A DNA stretch of 64,000 nucleotides from an uncultured Porphyromonadaceae bacterium (lineage in GTDB: Bacteria; Bacteroidota; Bacteroidia; Bacteroidales; Muribaculaceae): assembly GCA_947176915.1 (NCBI GenBank), contig CAMWSM010000002.1, forward strand, positions 1 to 64,000. Direction: 5' to 3'. Made by a program: the position numbers and the translations under genes. This document shows positions 43,267-51,031 of the stretch, in pieces. The notes under the pieces were generated by a model. The model was not told where the DNA came from and did not search any database. It was given only the letters and a program-made list of their open reading frames with translations. Positions within the stretch are counted from its first letter, which is position 1. Every line of letters starts with the position of its first letter.

Positions 43267-45105
43267 ATGAAAGATCTCTTTTTGTTTATCCGGCGCTTTG
43301 CCGGTCCGTATAAATGGAATATTGTCTGGAGTGTGATATTCAATTTCCTGACAATGTTCTTCACCATCTTCTCATTTGCTTTTATCATGCCGATTCTCAA
43401 GATTCTTTTTAATCTTGACGACACTCGTTATGAATTCATGCATTGGGGGGAAAAAGCGTTTCATGAGGTATTGATAAACAACTTCTATTGGTATGTCTCA
43501 GGTCTGATTGAGCGTATAGGTGCTTCTCCGACACTTGCACTCATGGCGCTGGCTCTGGTTGTGGCAACTTTCATAAAAGTCATTACCGCCTATTTCAGCG
43601 AATATTTCACCATTCCATTGAGAAACGGAGTTGTCAGGGACATTCGCAATAAAATGTATGCAAAAATAGTCTCTCTTCCGATCGGTTTCTATACCCATGA
43701 GCGAAAGGGCGACATAATGTCAAGAATATCAGGAGATGTTACTGAAATAGAGGTCTCTGTGGCATCCTCCCTTGCAGCCTTGGTAAAGAATCCTATTCAG
43801 GTGATCGGCTATCTCGCCGTGATGCTTATAATGAGCTGGAAACTCACATTGTTTGTCTTTGTTCTTCTCCCGATTGCCGGTGGAGTAATGGGTGCCGTAG
43901 GAAAGAAACTGAAAGCCACCTCCCTGAAAGCCCAGGAGATGCTCGGCACTATTCTCTCCACCACCGAGGAGACTATCGGTGGCTTAAGAGTCATAAAGGC
44001 TTTCAATGCCGAGAAACAGATGGAGAAACTTTTCGATAAAGAGACCGACACCTATCGGCGCCTTAACAATTCATTTCAGCGGCGTTATTCTTTGGCGCAT
44101 CCTATGAGTGAATTTTTAGGCACTCTTGCGGTGGCTATAGTCCTGTGGTATGGAGGTACGTTGATACTTGCCGGGGACGCCTCGATTGATGCTCCCGGCT
44201 TTATATACTATATGGTGATCTTCTACAGCATCATCAATCCGGCAAAAGAATTGTCGAAAGTGTCATATACTCTGCAGAAAGGTATGGCATCCCTACAGAG
44301 AATAGACAAGATTCTTGCAGCCGATAATCCAATTAAAGATGCCGCGAATCCTGTCGAAATCAATCGCAAAGAGACGCAGAGCAGCCATATCCGCCTGAAG
44401 GATGTAACATTCAGTTATGACGGGGAGAGAGATGTGTTGAAAGATATAAATCTTGATGTAAAGCCGGGAATGACCGTAGCGCTTGTCGGACAGTCCGGGT
44501 CGGGAAAATCCACTCTTGTTGACCTTATCCCCCGGTTTTGGGATGTAGATAAAGGAGAGGTTTCAGTGGATGGTCATAATGTCAGGGATTATCGTGTGGC
44601 GGATCTCCGTTCTCTGATGGGGAATGTCAACCAGGAAGCAATTCTTTTCAATGATACTTTCTATAATAATATTTCCTTCGGCGATCCCGATGTTACAAAA
44701 GAGGAGGTTGTGGCTGCCGCTAAGATTGCGAACGCCTACGATTTCATTATGGAGACCGAGGATGGCTTCGACACTATGGTAGGCGATCGCGGGTGCAGAT
44801 TGTCGGGGGGTCAGAGGCAAAGGATCAGCATTGCAAGGGCAGTATTGAAAAATCCTCCTGTCCTTATTCTTGATGAAGCTACCTCAGCCCTTGACACGGA
44901 GAGCGAACGCCTTGTTCAGGAGGCTCTGGAAAGATTGATGAAAGACCGCACGACATTGGTCGTAGCGCATCGCCTCAGCACTATAGCCAATGCCGACATG
45001 ATATGCGTTCTCAATGAGGGTGAGATAGTGGAACGTGGCACCCATGATGAGCTGATTGCCCTTAACGGTCATTACCGCCGTCTGGTAGATCTTCAGCAAG
45101 TGTGA
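43267..45105 (+). CDS. ABC transporter, fused permease/ATPase (MsbA-like)
   Basis: 612 residues. Six membrane helices in ~15-320 form the type IV exporter half; the nucleotide-binding domain (~360-605) has Walker A GQSGSGKSTLVDLI, signature LSGGQRQRISIARA, Walker B VLILDEATSALD and the H-loop VVAHRLST. It functions as a homodimer, most plausibly as the lipid A/lipid flippase MsbA or a general drug/lipid exporter; sequence alone does not separate these. It is a single-gene unit with a strong promoter. Confidence 0.93.
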   Translation: MKDLFLFIRRFAGPYKWNIVWSVIFNFLTMFFTIFSFAFIMPILKILFNLDDTRYEFMHWGEKAFHEVLINNFYWYVSGLIERIGASPTLALMALALVVATFIKVITAYFSEYFTIPLRNGVVRDIRNKMYAKIVSLPIGFYTHERKGDIMSRISGDVTEIEVSVASSLAALVKNPIQVIGYLAVMLIMSWKLTLFVFVLLPIAGGVMGAVGKKLKATSLKAQEMLGTILSTTEETIGGLRVIKAFNAEKQMEKLFDKETDTYRRLNNSFQRRYSLAHPMSEFLGTLAVAIVLWYGGTLILAGDASIDAPGFIYYMVIFYSIINPAKELSKVSYTLQKGMASLQRIDKILAADNPIKDAANPVEINRKETQSSHIRLKDVTFSYDGERDVLKDINLDVKPGMTVALVGQSGSGKSTLVDLIPRFWDVDKGEVSVDGHNVRDYRVADLRSLMGNVNQEAILFNDTFYNNISFGDPDVTKEEVVAAAKIANAYDFIMETEDGFDTMVGDRGCRLSGGQRQRISIARAVLKNPPVLILDEATSALDTESERLVQEALERLMKDRTTLVVAHRLSTIANADMICVLNEGEIVERGTHDELIALNGHYRRLVDLQQV

Positions 45106-45110
45106 GGGGG

Positions 45111-45166
45111 ATTAAGGATTAAGAATTAAGAATTAAGGATTAAGAATTAAGGATTAAGGATTAAGG
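45111..45166. repeat. Heptanucleotide tandem repeat, eight copies
   Basis: Eight consecutive ATTAAGG or ATTAAGA units lie just after the ABC transporter stop and 49 bases before the next ATG. The two unit types are interleaved (G,A,A,G,A,G,G,G), indicating slippage or homogenisation. It may change in copy number between strains. Confidence 0.9.
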
Positions 45167-45214
45167 GGAGTGGGGATAGAGTAAAATAAATAACTTAATA
45201 TAAACATTTAAGAG

Positions 45215-45712
45215 ATGAGAAAATTATCAGTTTTAGGACTATTGTCGCTATTCCTATGCCTTTGCGCATGCGGAGGAAAGCAGAGTGAGAAAACCGAGAC
45301 AGCAGGAGTGGATGATGCGGAATTTTATGCTACTCAGCCGATAAAAAGCGGTGAATATTATGCCGTAAGGTATGACATTGAGGGTGAGAATGCCCGTAAA
45401 GGCGCTTTTGATGGAAGAATTATGGCGTCTTTATCTCCCGAATTGTCCGCACTGTATGTGTATGAGAATGGCAACCGCACCAAAATCGATTATAAAGTGA
45501 TTTTAGACAAGCCTTTCGAGAAGGGAGATAGCGGCATATATCGTTCGGTGGATAAGAAAGGACTGCCCGTAACCATCTCAACCGACAGCATCTATATCTT
45601 GACCTTTGAAAAGGGCAAGGAGAAAATTTCGATAGGCTTCGAATCAAAGGCAAAGAATGAGGCGACTGCATTCGAGATGCAGCAAAGGATAAATGAGAAA
45701 GTAAAGGGATAA
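45215..45712 (+). CDS. Hypothetical lipoprotein, 165 aa
   Basis: The N-terminus LSLFLCLCACGGKQ is a lipoprotein signal (acylation at the Cys before GGK). The mature part is a beta-rich domain of ~130 residues with no recognised family: it includes SGEYYAVRYDIEGENARKG and FDGRIMASLSPELSALYVYE. It may be a small outer-membrane-facing lipoprotein. The heptamer repeat lies in its upstream region, and no TAnnTTTG element is evident close by, so read-through from the ABC gene is possible. Confidence 0.75.
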   Translation: MRKLSVLGLLSLFLCLCACGGKQSEKTETAGVDDAEFYATQPIKSGEYYAVRYDIEGENARKGAFDGRIMASLSPELSALYVYENGNRTKIDYKVILDKPFEKGDSGIYRSVDKKGLPVTISTDSIYILTFEKGKEKISIGFESKAKNEATAFEMQQRINEKVKG

Positions 45713-45725
45713 CCCTCATATATCT

Positions 45726-45781
45726 ATAAACAGGACACCGGATTCAATCCTTGCAAGGATTGAATCCGGTGTCCTGTTTAT
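45726..45781. terminator. Bidirectional terminator, perfect 56-base palindrome
   Basis: Two 28-base arms without a loop, meeting at TCCTTG|CAAGGA, ends ATAAACAGG and CCTGTTTAT. It separates the lipoprotein gene from the convergent caspase-fold/HEAT gene. Confidence 0.85.
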
Positions 45782-45798
45782 TACAAATTCAGCCTATC

Positions 45799-47994
45799 TT
45801 ATTTCTGAGTGCCTTTTCTGCCGTTTTCAAGGCGATTGTATGTGCGGAGAGCTTCATTCCTTACACTCTTGGAGCGTTTTTTATCCTTGCTCATTTTCAG
45901 AGCCACCTCGCTTATGTCAGGGCGACGGAAGGAATTTCTGAACCATCCCAAAGCCTCAAGCAGATCAACTGTTACCTCATCGTTTTTAGTGTTCTGAACC
46001 GCTTCAAGGAGTTCGTCGACATTCCAGTGCATTGTTGAATTACGGAATGTACGGATTGCCGATTTCTTTTGTTTTACAGTAGCGGAATCGTTTTTGCATA
46101 CTGTCTGAACATCCTTAAGACGATATGAGTTGGCATATTTGTCAAGAGCGTGGGCAACATAACCTTTTACTTTTTCTCCTTCTGCATAGTCAAGGGGATC
46201 AAACTGACGGTCGAGTTCAGCGATGAGGGAGTCGGCAGGATAGTAGGAAGCTGCCTGGCTTATGCCAAATTCAATTCTCTTGCCGGTATTATTTTTCTTT
46301 GCCAACTTGACCAGAGCCGGAATAAGTTCCTTATCACCGCGTTTGGCTATATAATTGAGTCCATAACGCTGAATCATTTCGTAGCTGTCGTCAGGAATCA
46401 TCTCCAGACACTTCACAAAATTCTCATCATCATAGAGGGAAAGAAGAGTCATGGCTTCCATACGCACAACTTCCGAAGGATCGTTTGTATAGATTTCAAG
46501 CAGACGGTCGGAGTCAATCATGTCATTATCAACAAGCTGGCGCATAGCCATAACTCTTATTGAAGGATATTCCGAATTGAGTTGACCTTTCCACCATTCC
46601 GCAGGCTGATTTAACATTTCGTTTGCATCCAAACCCTCTACGGCTGATTTGAAATGGAAAGCGGGGTCGCCTATGCAGTGGCTCTCAAGGTAAGTGTTGT
46701 ATTTCGGGAGATTGCCCACACGCATCCCAAGACCGACAAGTCCGAGATAACGGTCAGACCACTTGTCCTGAAGCACATTCACGCTATTTGCTATTGTGGC
46801 TGCCGTCTTTCCATCATCGAAGATATAGGATCCTGCGATATATTTGGGGAGATGGTAGGATCCGTTGAAGCAAGCATCCAGAATGACAAGGCGGCAATTA
46901 GGGGTGAAGTCTTCAAAATCTTCTACATAGAGATTAAGATTTCGCTCCATAATGGAATCATGCTTGCGGTGCTCTTCACTCTCTTCATCCTCAAACCATT
47001 CTACAGGGAGACCTCCGAGATTGCGGGCGACATTACGCTTAATGCTGTCGTCGGGAGTGCCTTTGCCGCGATGACGGCGATAGACGTAGTTTGCATAGTC
47101 TTTGATGGTATGAACCATCTCGGTGGGAGTCTCGGGATCCGGCTCGTTATTGAGATATTCCGTCTCAGGCATTCCGTGGTGATGAAGGAGGGCTACATCA
47201 AGATCCCTACGCTGAAGTTCAGTCATGAGTCGGTTTTTAACAAACTTGTCGCGCTTATGGTCGATGTATTCGATGCCGTTTTTGCGTGTATGCATCCAAG
47301 GGAAATTCTGCAGATAAGCCCCTTTCTCATCGATGCGCGCAACAATTGATTCCGAAACGAAGCCGTGTCCGGCAAAGAATAGAAGCTGATCAAGCACATT
47401 GTTTTCATTACGAAGCTCAACAATTTTTGTCAGGTAGTCGCGCAGGAGTTTGTAGCGGTCATCTTTCCCATTGTCAATAGGGCGAATACGTCCTGAGTAG
47501 ATATCAGGCTGAAGATACTGAGGAGAGTCTGAGCGGAGAGAATAGTAATAATAGAGAGGCTCGTCGGCATCCTGCTTGATATAGTCAAACTGCAGATCGA
47601 AATCATCGTAATATCTGTCAGAAGGAACAGAAGACTCATTCCATGGATATTCTGTCTGATTCATCTTGAAAGCTGAGGTCAGATGCTGCGCGTCTCTCAC
47701 CATTGGGATTGGAATATCTCCTATGAACACAACTCCTTCGAGGGGATTTGTCTTGTCGTTGTAGAGATCAAGAAGTTGTTTGCGTATCTTCTCAGGTGTG
47801 TCTACATTATCCTTTATTATTACAGGTTTGAGCCCATCTTGAGCTATTGATTTGGCGTAAGCTTCCACTTCTTTTGAAGCCTGCGAATAGCTTTGAGGAT
47901 CGATAACGATTGCAAATCCTCTTTCAAGGGCGGCGGCAGGGAGGAAAGCGGCCAACGCCATAGTCCCTGCCATTATATATCTTTGGATTTTCAT
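45799..47994 (-). CDS. Secreted C25-like (gingipain-type) caspase-fold protein with HEAT-like repeats
   Basis: 731 residues. A signal peptide (MALAAFLPAAALE) is followed by a peptidase C25-like core: GVVFIGDIPIPMV (~87-99), SDRYYDDFD, PDIYSGRI, a His in LLHHHGMPE (His273), a Cys in LVILDACFNGS (Cys375) and IGDPAF near ~441. The His-Gly/Asp-Ala-Cys dyad is the clan CD signature. Residues ~470-725 form alpha-helical HEAT-like repeats, where C25 relatives usually have Ig-like or sorting domains. It is the last gene of a TonB receptor/DUF4876/DUF6850 run. It may process or scaffold an exported substrate; targets are unknown. Confidence 0.82.
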   Translation of the reverse strand: MKIQRYIMAGTMALAAFLPAAALERGFAIVIDPQSYSQASKEVEAYAKSIAQDGLKPVIIKDNVDTPEKIRKQLLDLYNDKTNPLEGVVFIGDIPIPMVRDAQHLTSAFKMNQTEYPWNESSVPSDRYYDDFDLQFDYIKQDADEPLYYYYSLRSDSPQYLQPDIYSGRIRPIDNGKDDRYKLLRDYLTKIVELRNENNVLDQLLFFAGHGFVSESIVARIDEKGAYLQNFPWMHTRKNGIEYIDHKRDKFVKNRLMTELQRRDLDVALLHHHGMPETEYLNNEPDPETPTEMVHTIKDYANYVYRRHRGKGTPDDSIKRNVARNLGGLPVEWFEDEESEEHRKHDSIMERNLNLYVEDFEDFTPNCRLVILDACFNGSYHLPKYIAGSYIFDDGKTAATIANSVNVLQDKWSDRYLGLVGLGMRVGNLPKYNTYLESHCIGDPAFHFKSAVEGLDANEMLNQPAEWWKGQLNSEYPSIRVMAMRQLVDNDMIDSDRLLEIYTNDPSEVVRMEAMTLLSLYDDENFVKCLEMIPDDSYEMIQRYGLNYIAKRGDKELIPALVKLAKKNNTGKRIEFGISQAASYYPADSLIAELDRQFDPLDYAEGEKVKGYVAHALDKYANSYRLKDVQTVCKNDSATVKQKKSAIRTFRNSTMHWNVDELLEAVQNTKNDEVTVDLLEALGWFRNSFRRPDISEVALKMSKDKKRSKSVRNEALRTYNRLENGRKGTQK

Positions 47995-48015
47995 GTTTAG
48001 CAGTTTAATTTGATT

Positions 48016-49581
48016 TTAGAAGACAAATCCGAATCTGCCTCCTATGTTGAGACGGTCAGAGCCAACATACCGGTCTTCGTTTATGCGTCCGCGGTATCCC
48101 CCATCTACACCCACTTCCATAACTGAAGAATAACCTAATATTCTTACCGGCAGTGAATATGTCAATGATGCGCCGGCCTGCCAGAAATCAGCAATCTCGG
48201 CATGAAAGGCGGGACGGGTGTAAAGTTGCATGATACGGTCGTAAGTATCTGGCATACCACTTAGGTTTATAGAACTTTGGAGTTTCATCCTGCAGCCTGC
48301 GTTAAGCCCGGCGGCAAGGATGCCTTTCTTAATCTTAAATCTCCTTGTGGCCGAGAGATTCAGCCAAACGTTAGAATAAGATTCCTTCGCCCCATATACC
48401 TTGTTTTTGGTTTCTGAGTTTTCAATTCCCAAGGTTGCCTCTCCTTGGAAAAGAGGAAGACCTGATGAAGAGAGGCGGTCGAAACGGTATCCGAGCTGTG
48501 CCTCCATATCGGTAGCTTCGAGGTTGTCGCTGGCATTGATTGTCTCGTAGATAATGTTGCCGTTCTCATCAGTACTTGTACGCTGGGTATACCATTTCCC
48601 TTTACTTGAGGCCATTGAACCGGAAAGGGTGAAATTATGCGCTGTCCGTTTGCTTGGACGTAAGCAGAATCTTTCAGAAGCCCGGAAACCGGTGGCGGAA
48701 TAACGACCACCTTTATATCGTTGGGCGTTTTTGCCGTCGGTAGCGTCTTCAAACTCACTGAAGAATCCACCTTCAAGGAAATTTGAGATTCTTGCATCCC
48801 CGGAATTGTTGAAAACATACTGTGCCTGCACACCCCAGTGGGTTCCGTTGTATTTCCTGCGGTAGCCGATAGCTTCCTTAGTTTCAAAGATGCCTAGTCC
48901 TTGAAACAGGAGAAGATATTGCGGAGTGGTGGTTTTGACGACAGTATGGGTGACCTCTTCCGACAGCCATTCCACTTCACCTGACAATCCGACTGCATGC
49001 CTTCCGAAAGAATATTCCACACCGGGAGTAAGGCGGAAACGCATCCCTTTGATTTCAGGCCGTGGGTCTTTCTGAGTGGCAGAGCTACCGACAAGATAGG
49101 TCGCCGCAAGGCCTAACAGAAGATTATCCGAAGGCTTATAAGCAGCTCCCCCATGGAGATGGAAAGTCTCGGGGTGGAAAGTGCTTTTCAACGAGTCGGC
49201 GATGATAAATGGGTTGCGGTCAGAGATAAACAGGGTGTTGTTCCAGCGACGCTCGCGAAGGGAGGAATTGTTATAGACAAGGAAACCATTGAACGTTACC
49301 TTCCCCACACGTTTCATGCCGGAAAAAGAGGCTTCCCAGGCAGAAGAGATGTTGGCTCCGTCGATAAGATGGAGGTTGCCATTCTCATATCTGTAGCCAA
49401 GGTGGAGATCCGCTAAATCCGATATAGGCATATAGTGGACAGCCACCGGATTGGAACTTTCGGCTGCCACATTGCCTAAGTATTGGCGGTCGGCATAGTC
49501 CACCTTTAGGTCGGTCTGAGCAAAAGCACATGCCGAAGAAAGGAGCACTGCGGAAATCAGCGATGAAAGGTGTTGGTTCAT
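48016..49581 (-). CDS. DUF6850 family outer-membrane beta-barrel protein
   Basis: 521 residues with a signal peptide (SAVLLSSACAFAQ). The rest is a series of amphipathic strands with aromatic-rich turns ending in LNIGGRFGFVF (terminal Phe), the layout of a ~16-strand outer-membrane barrel. I recall this family as DUF6850 next to DUF4876 genes; the assignment rests on that pattern and gene order. It lies 21 bases before the C25-like gene in the transcriptional direction and 77 bases after the DUF4876 gene. Confidence 0.78.
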   Translation of the reverse strand: MNQHLSSLISAVLLSSACAFAQTDLKVDYADRQYLGNVAAESSNPVAVHYMPISDLADLHLGYRYENGNLHLIDGANISSAWEASFSGMKRVGKVTFNGFLVYNNSSLRERRWNNTLFISDRNPFIIADSLKSTFHPETFHLHGGAAYKPSDNLLLGLAATYLVGSSATQKDPRPEIKGMRFRLTPGVEYSFGRHAVGLSGEVEWLSEEVTHTVVKTTTPQYLLLFQGLGIFETKEAIGYRRKYNGTHWGVQAQYVFNNSGDARISNFLEGGFFSEFEDATDGKNAQRYKGGRYSATGFRASERFCLRPSKRTAHNFTLSGSMASSKGKWYTQRTSTDENGNIIYETINASDNLEATDMEAQLGYRFDRLSSSGLPLFQGEATLGIENSETKNKVYGAKESYSNVWLNLSATRRFKIKKGILAAGLNAGCRMKLQSSINLSGMPDTYDRIMQLYTRPAFHAEIADFWQAGASLTYSLPVRILGYSSVMEVGVDGGYRGRINEDRYVGSDRLNIGGRFGFVF

Positions 49582-49658
49582 GTCTTGAAAAGTTGTCGGT
49601 TAAGGTAATTAATAGAAGCGGAGACCCATCGGCCTCCGCTTCGGGATGAGGTTTTGAC

Positions 49659-50906
49659 TTAGTCAACTGTAGTGGGAATCACCCCAGGTGTGGGAGTAGA
49701 ACCGCCAGTCACGAAGTCATTTGTAGAATTGTTAGTGTCTTTGAGGATAGCTTTGCCATCGATAGTGAAACCAGCCACTTTACGACGGAGGCTCTTACCG
49801 GTGTAAGAACCAGAACCACCGTTTGCTCCAGATACCCAAGTCATGCCAGCGTCATCCTTTGCTTCGATACGCTTGACGTGGTCGGCAGGATCCGCGTTGA
49901 CGATATCAATAGCATCCAGGACGCAGTCAACAGGAATCATGAAACAATTGTTAGTGCCACCAGGAACAGGGGCTACAGAAGAAGCGTCAGCTGCATATGC
50001 CACGGGATCAACTCCAGCAGGAAGTTTAGCAAGGATAATAGGTTGACCATCAGTAGCAGGCATCATTTCACGCCCCCAAGTCTTCCAGATGTTTGTCATG
50101 TTTGGAACGCCTTCAAACTTAGTGTCAGTGATAAAGCCTGTCAAATCCACATAGAGTTGCCAATCTGCATTTGTAAGGTCAACGGGAGAAGGATCGTCAC
50201 CTTCTGCGAGCACGCGAGCGGTGTGGTTCATTGGGTTGGCAGCTACTACGATGCTGGTTCGTGGCTGTATAGGATATTCCTGACCTGAACCGGGGAAGCA
50301 CTGCACGTGGCTTGTCAGAGGATATTTTCCATCAATGTATTTGCCATCAGCCATCCAAACAGAATTGAGGCTCTTGTCGGAAGAGCTTGGAGCAAATCCG
50401 AAATCTACGATACCCATGATAACACCGTCAAGATATTGCACTTCATCAGTGTTATTGTAGATTTCATAGAAAGCGTCTTGGAAGTAGTAGGCATTCACAC
50501 CAGAGAAATAGACCTCTTTGAAGACAAGAGTACTGGGTACAGTAGCTATGAGGTCGATTGTCACACTCTTGTTAGAGAATACGTCGACGCCGGTTTTTAC
50601 ACCGTTGATGTTATAAGATTCGAGTTCACCGGAAACGGTAATGTTATAAGTACCGGGGATAAGCTCAAGAGCAGCTGAATTGCCATTGACGGGAGCTACT
50701 GAACTCTGGGAAGTTGATGTGTTGAAGGCAGTCACATAAAGAGATGCCGGTTGTGTCTCAGAAGCTTTTGTCTGAAGCTCAGAGGGGAGTTGTACGTTTA
50801 CCGTCAAAGTGTGACGGATCACTTCATCATCGCTGCTGCACGACGCGAAGCCGAGGAACATAGCAACGATAGGGAGAATGTAAAGAAATTTTCTCATTGT
50901 TGTCAT
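49659..50906 (-). CDS. DUF4876 lipoprotein
   Basis: 415 residues. The start is at 50906 (MTTMRKF) or the internal Met at 50897. A lipoprotein signal (FLGFASCSSDD) is followed by an N-terminal beta-sandwich (RHTLTVNVQLPSELQTK) and a domain with PSTLVFKEVYFSGVNAYYFQ and DAFYEIYNNTDEVQYLDG, seen in lamin-tail-like DUF4876 proteins. It is probably a surface- or periplasm-facing lipoprotein that partners the TonB-dependent receptor, as SusD-like proteins do for SusC, but it shows no SusD features. Confidence 0.82.
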   Translation of the reverse strand: MTTMRKFLYILPIVAMFLGFASCSSDDEVIRHTLTVNVQLPSELQTKASETQPASLYVTAFNTSTSQSSVAPVNGNSAALELIPGTYNITVSGELESYNINGVKTGVDVFSNKSVTIDLIATVPSTLVFKEVYFSGVNAYYFQDAFYEIYNNTDEVQYLDGVIMGIVDFGFAPSSSDKSLNSVWMADGKYIDGKYPLTSHVQCFPGSGQEYPIQPRTSIVVAANPMNHTARVLAEGDDPSPVDLTNADWQLYVDLTGFITDTKFEGVPNMTNIWKTWGREMMPATDGQPIILAKLPAGVDPVAYAADASSVAPVPGGTNNCFMIPVDCVLDAIDIVNADPADHVKRIEAKDDAGMTWVSGANGGSGSYTGKSLRRKVAGFTIDGKAILKDTNNSTNDFVTGGSTPTPGVIPTTVD

Positions 50907-50998
50907 TGTTAGTTAAAAATGTATATTACGTTTTGTTATATCTTTTCTTTTTAGGCTCGAGGTTCAAGTTTCAAGATTTTAGGAAAAATTCCCTAACA

Positions 50999-51030
50999 CC
51001 CAATAACCCAATAACCCAATAACCTAATGC
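50999..51030. repeat. Octanucleotide tandem repeat CCCAATAA, three copies plus a degenerate one
   Basis: CCCAATAA repeats at 50999-51006, 51007-51014 and 51015-51022, followed by CCTAATGC. It fills the short gap just after the TonB-dependent receptor stop and before the DUF4876 gene. Confidence 0.85.
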
Positions 51031-51031
51031 T

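Noticed and set aside
45111-45166. Repeat array considered as a CRISPR
   Set aside because: Units are seven bases and contiguous with no spacers; no cas genes nearby.
45726-45781. Perfect 56-base palindrome considered as an attachment site or transposon end
   Set aside because: It sits between two convergent genes with the layout of a terminator, with no recombinase or target duplication.
46654-47349. 231-codon frame opposite the C25-like gene
   Set aside because: The minus-strand protein has a signal peptide and conserved motifs over this stretch; the plus-strand frame has none.
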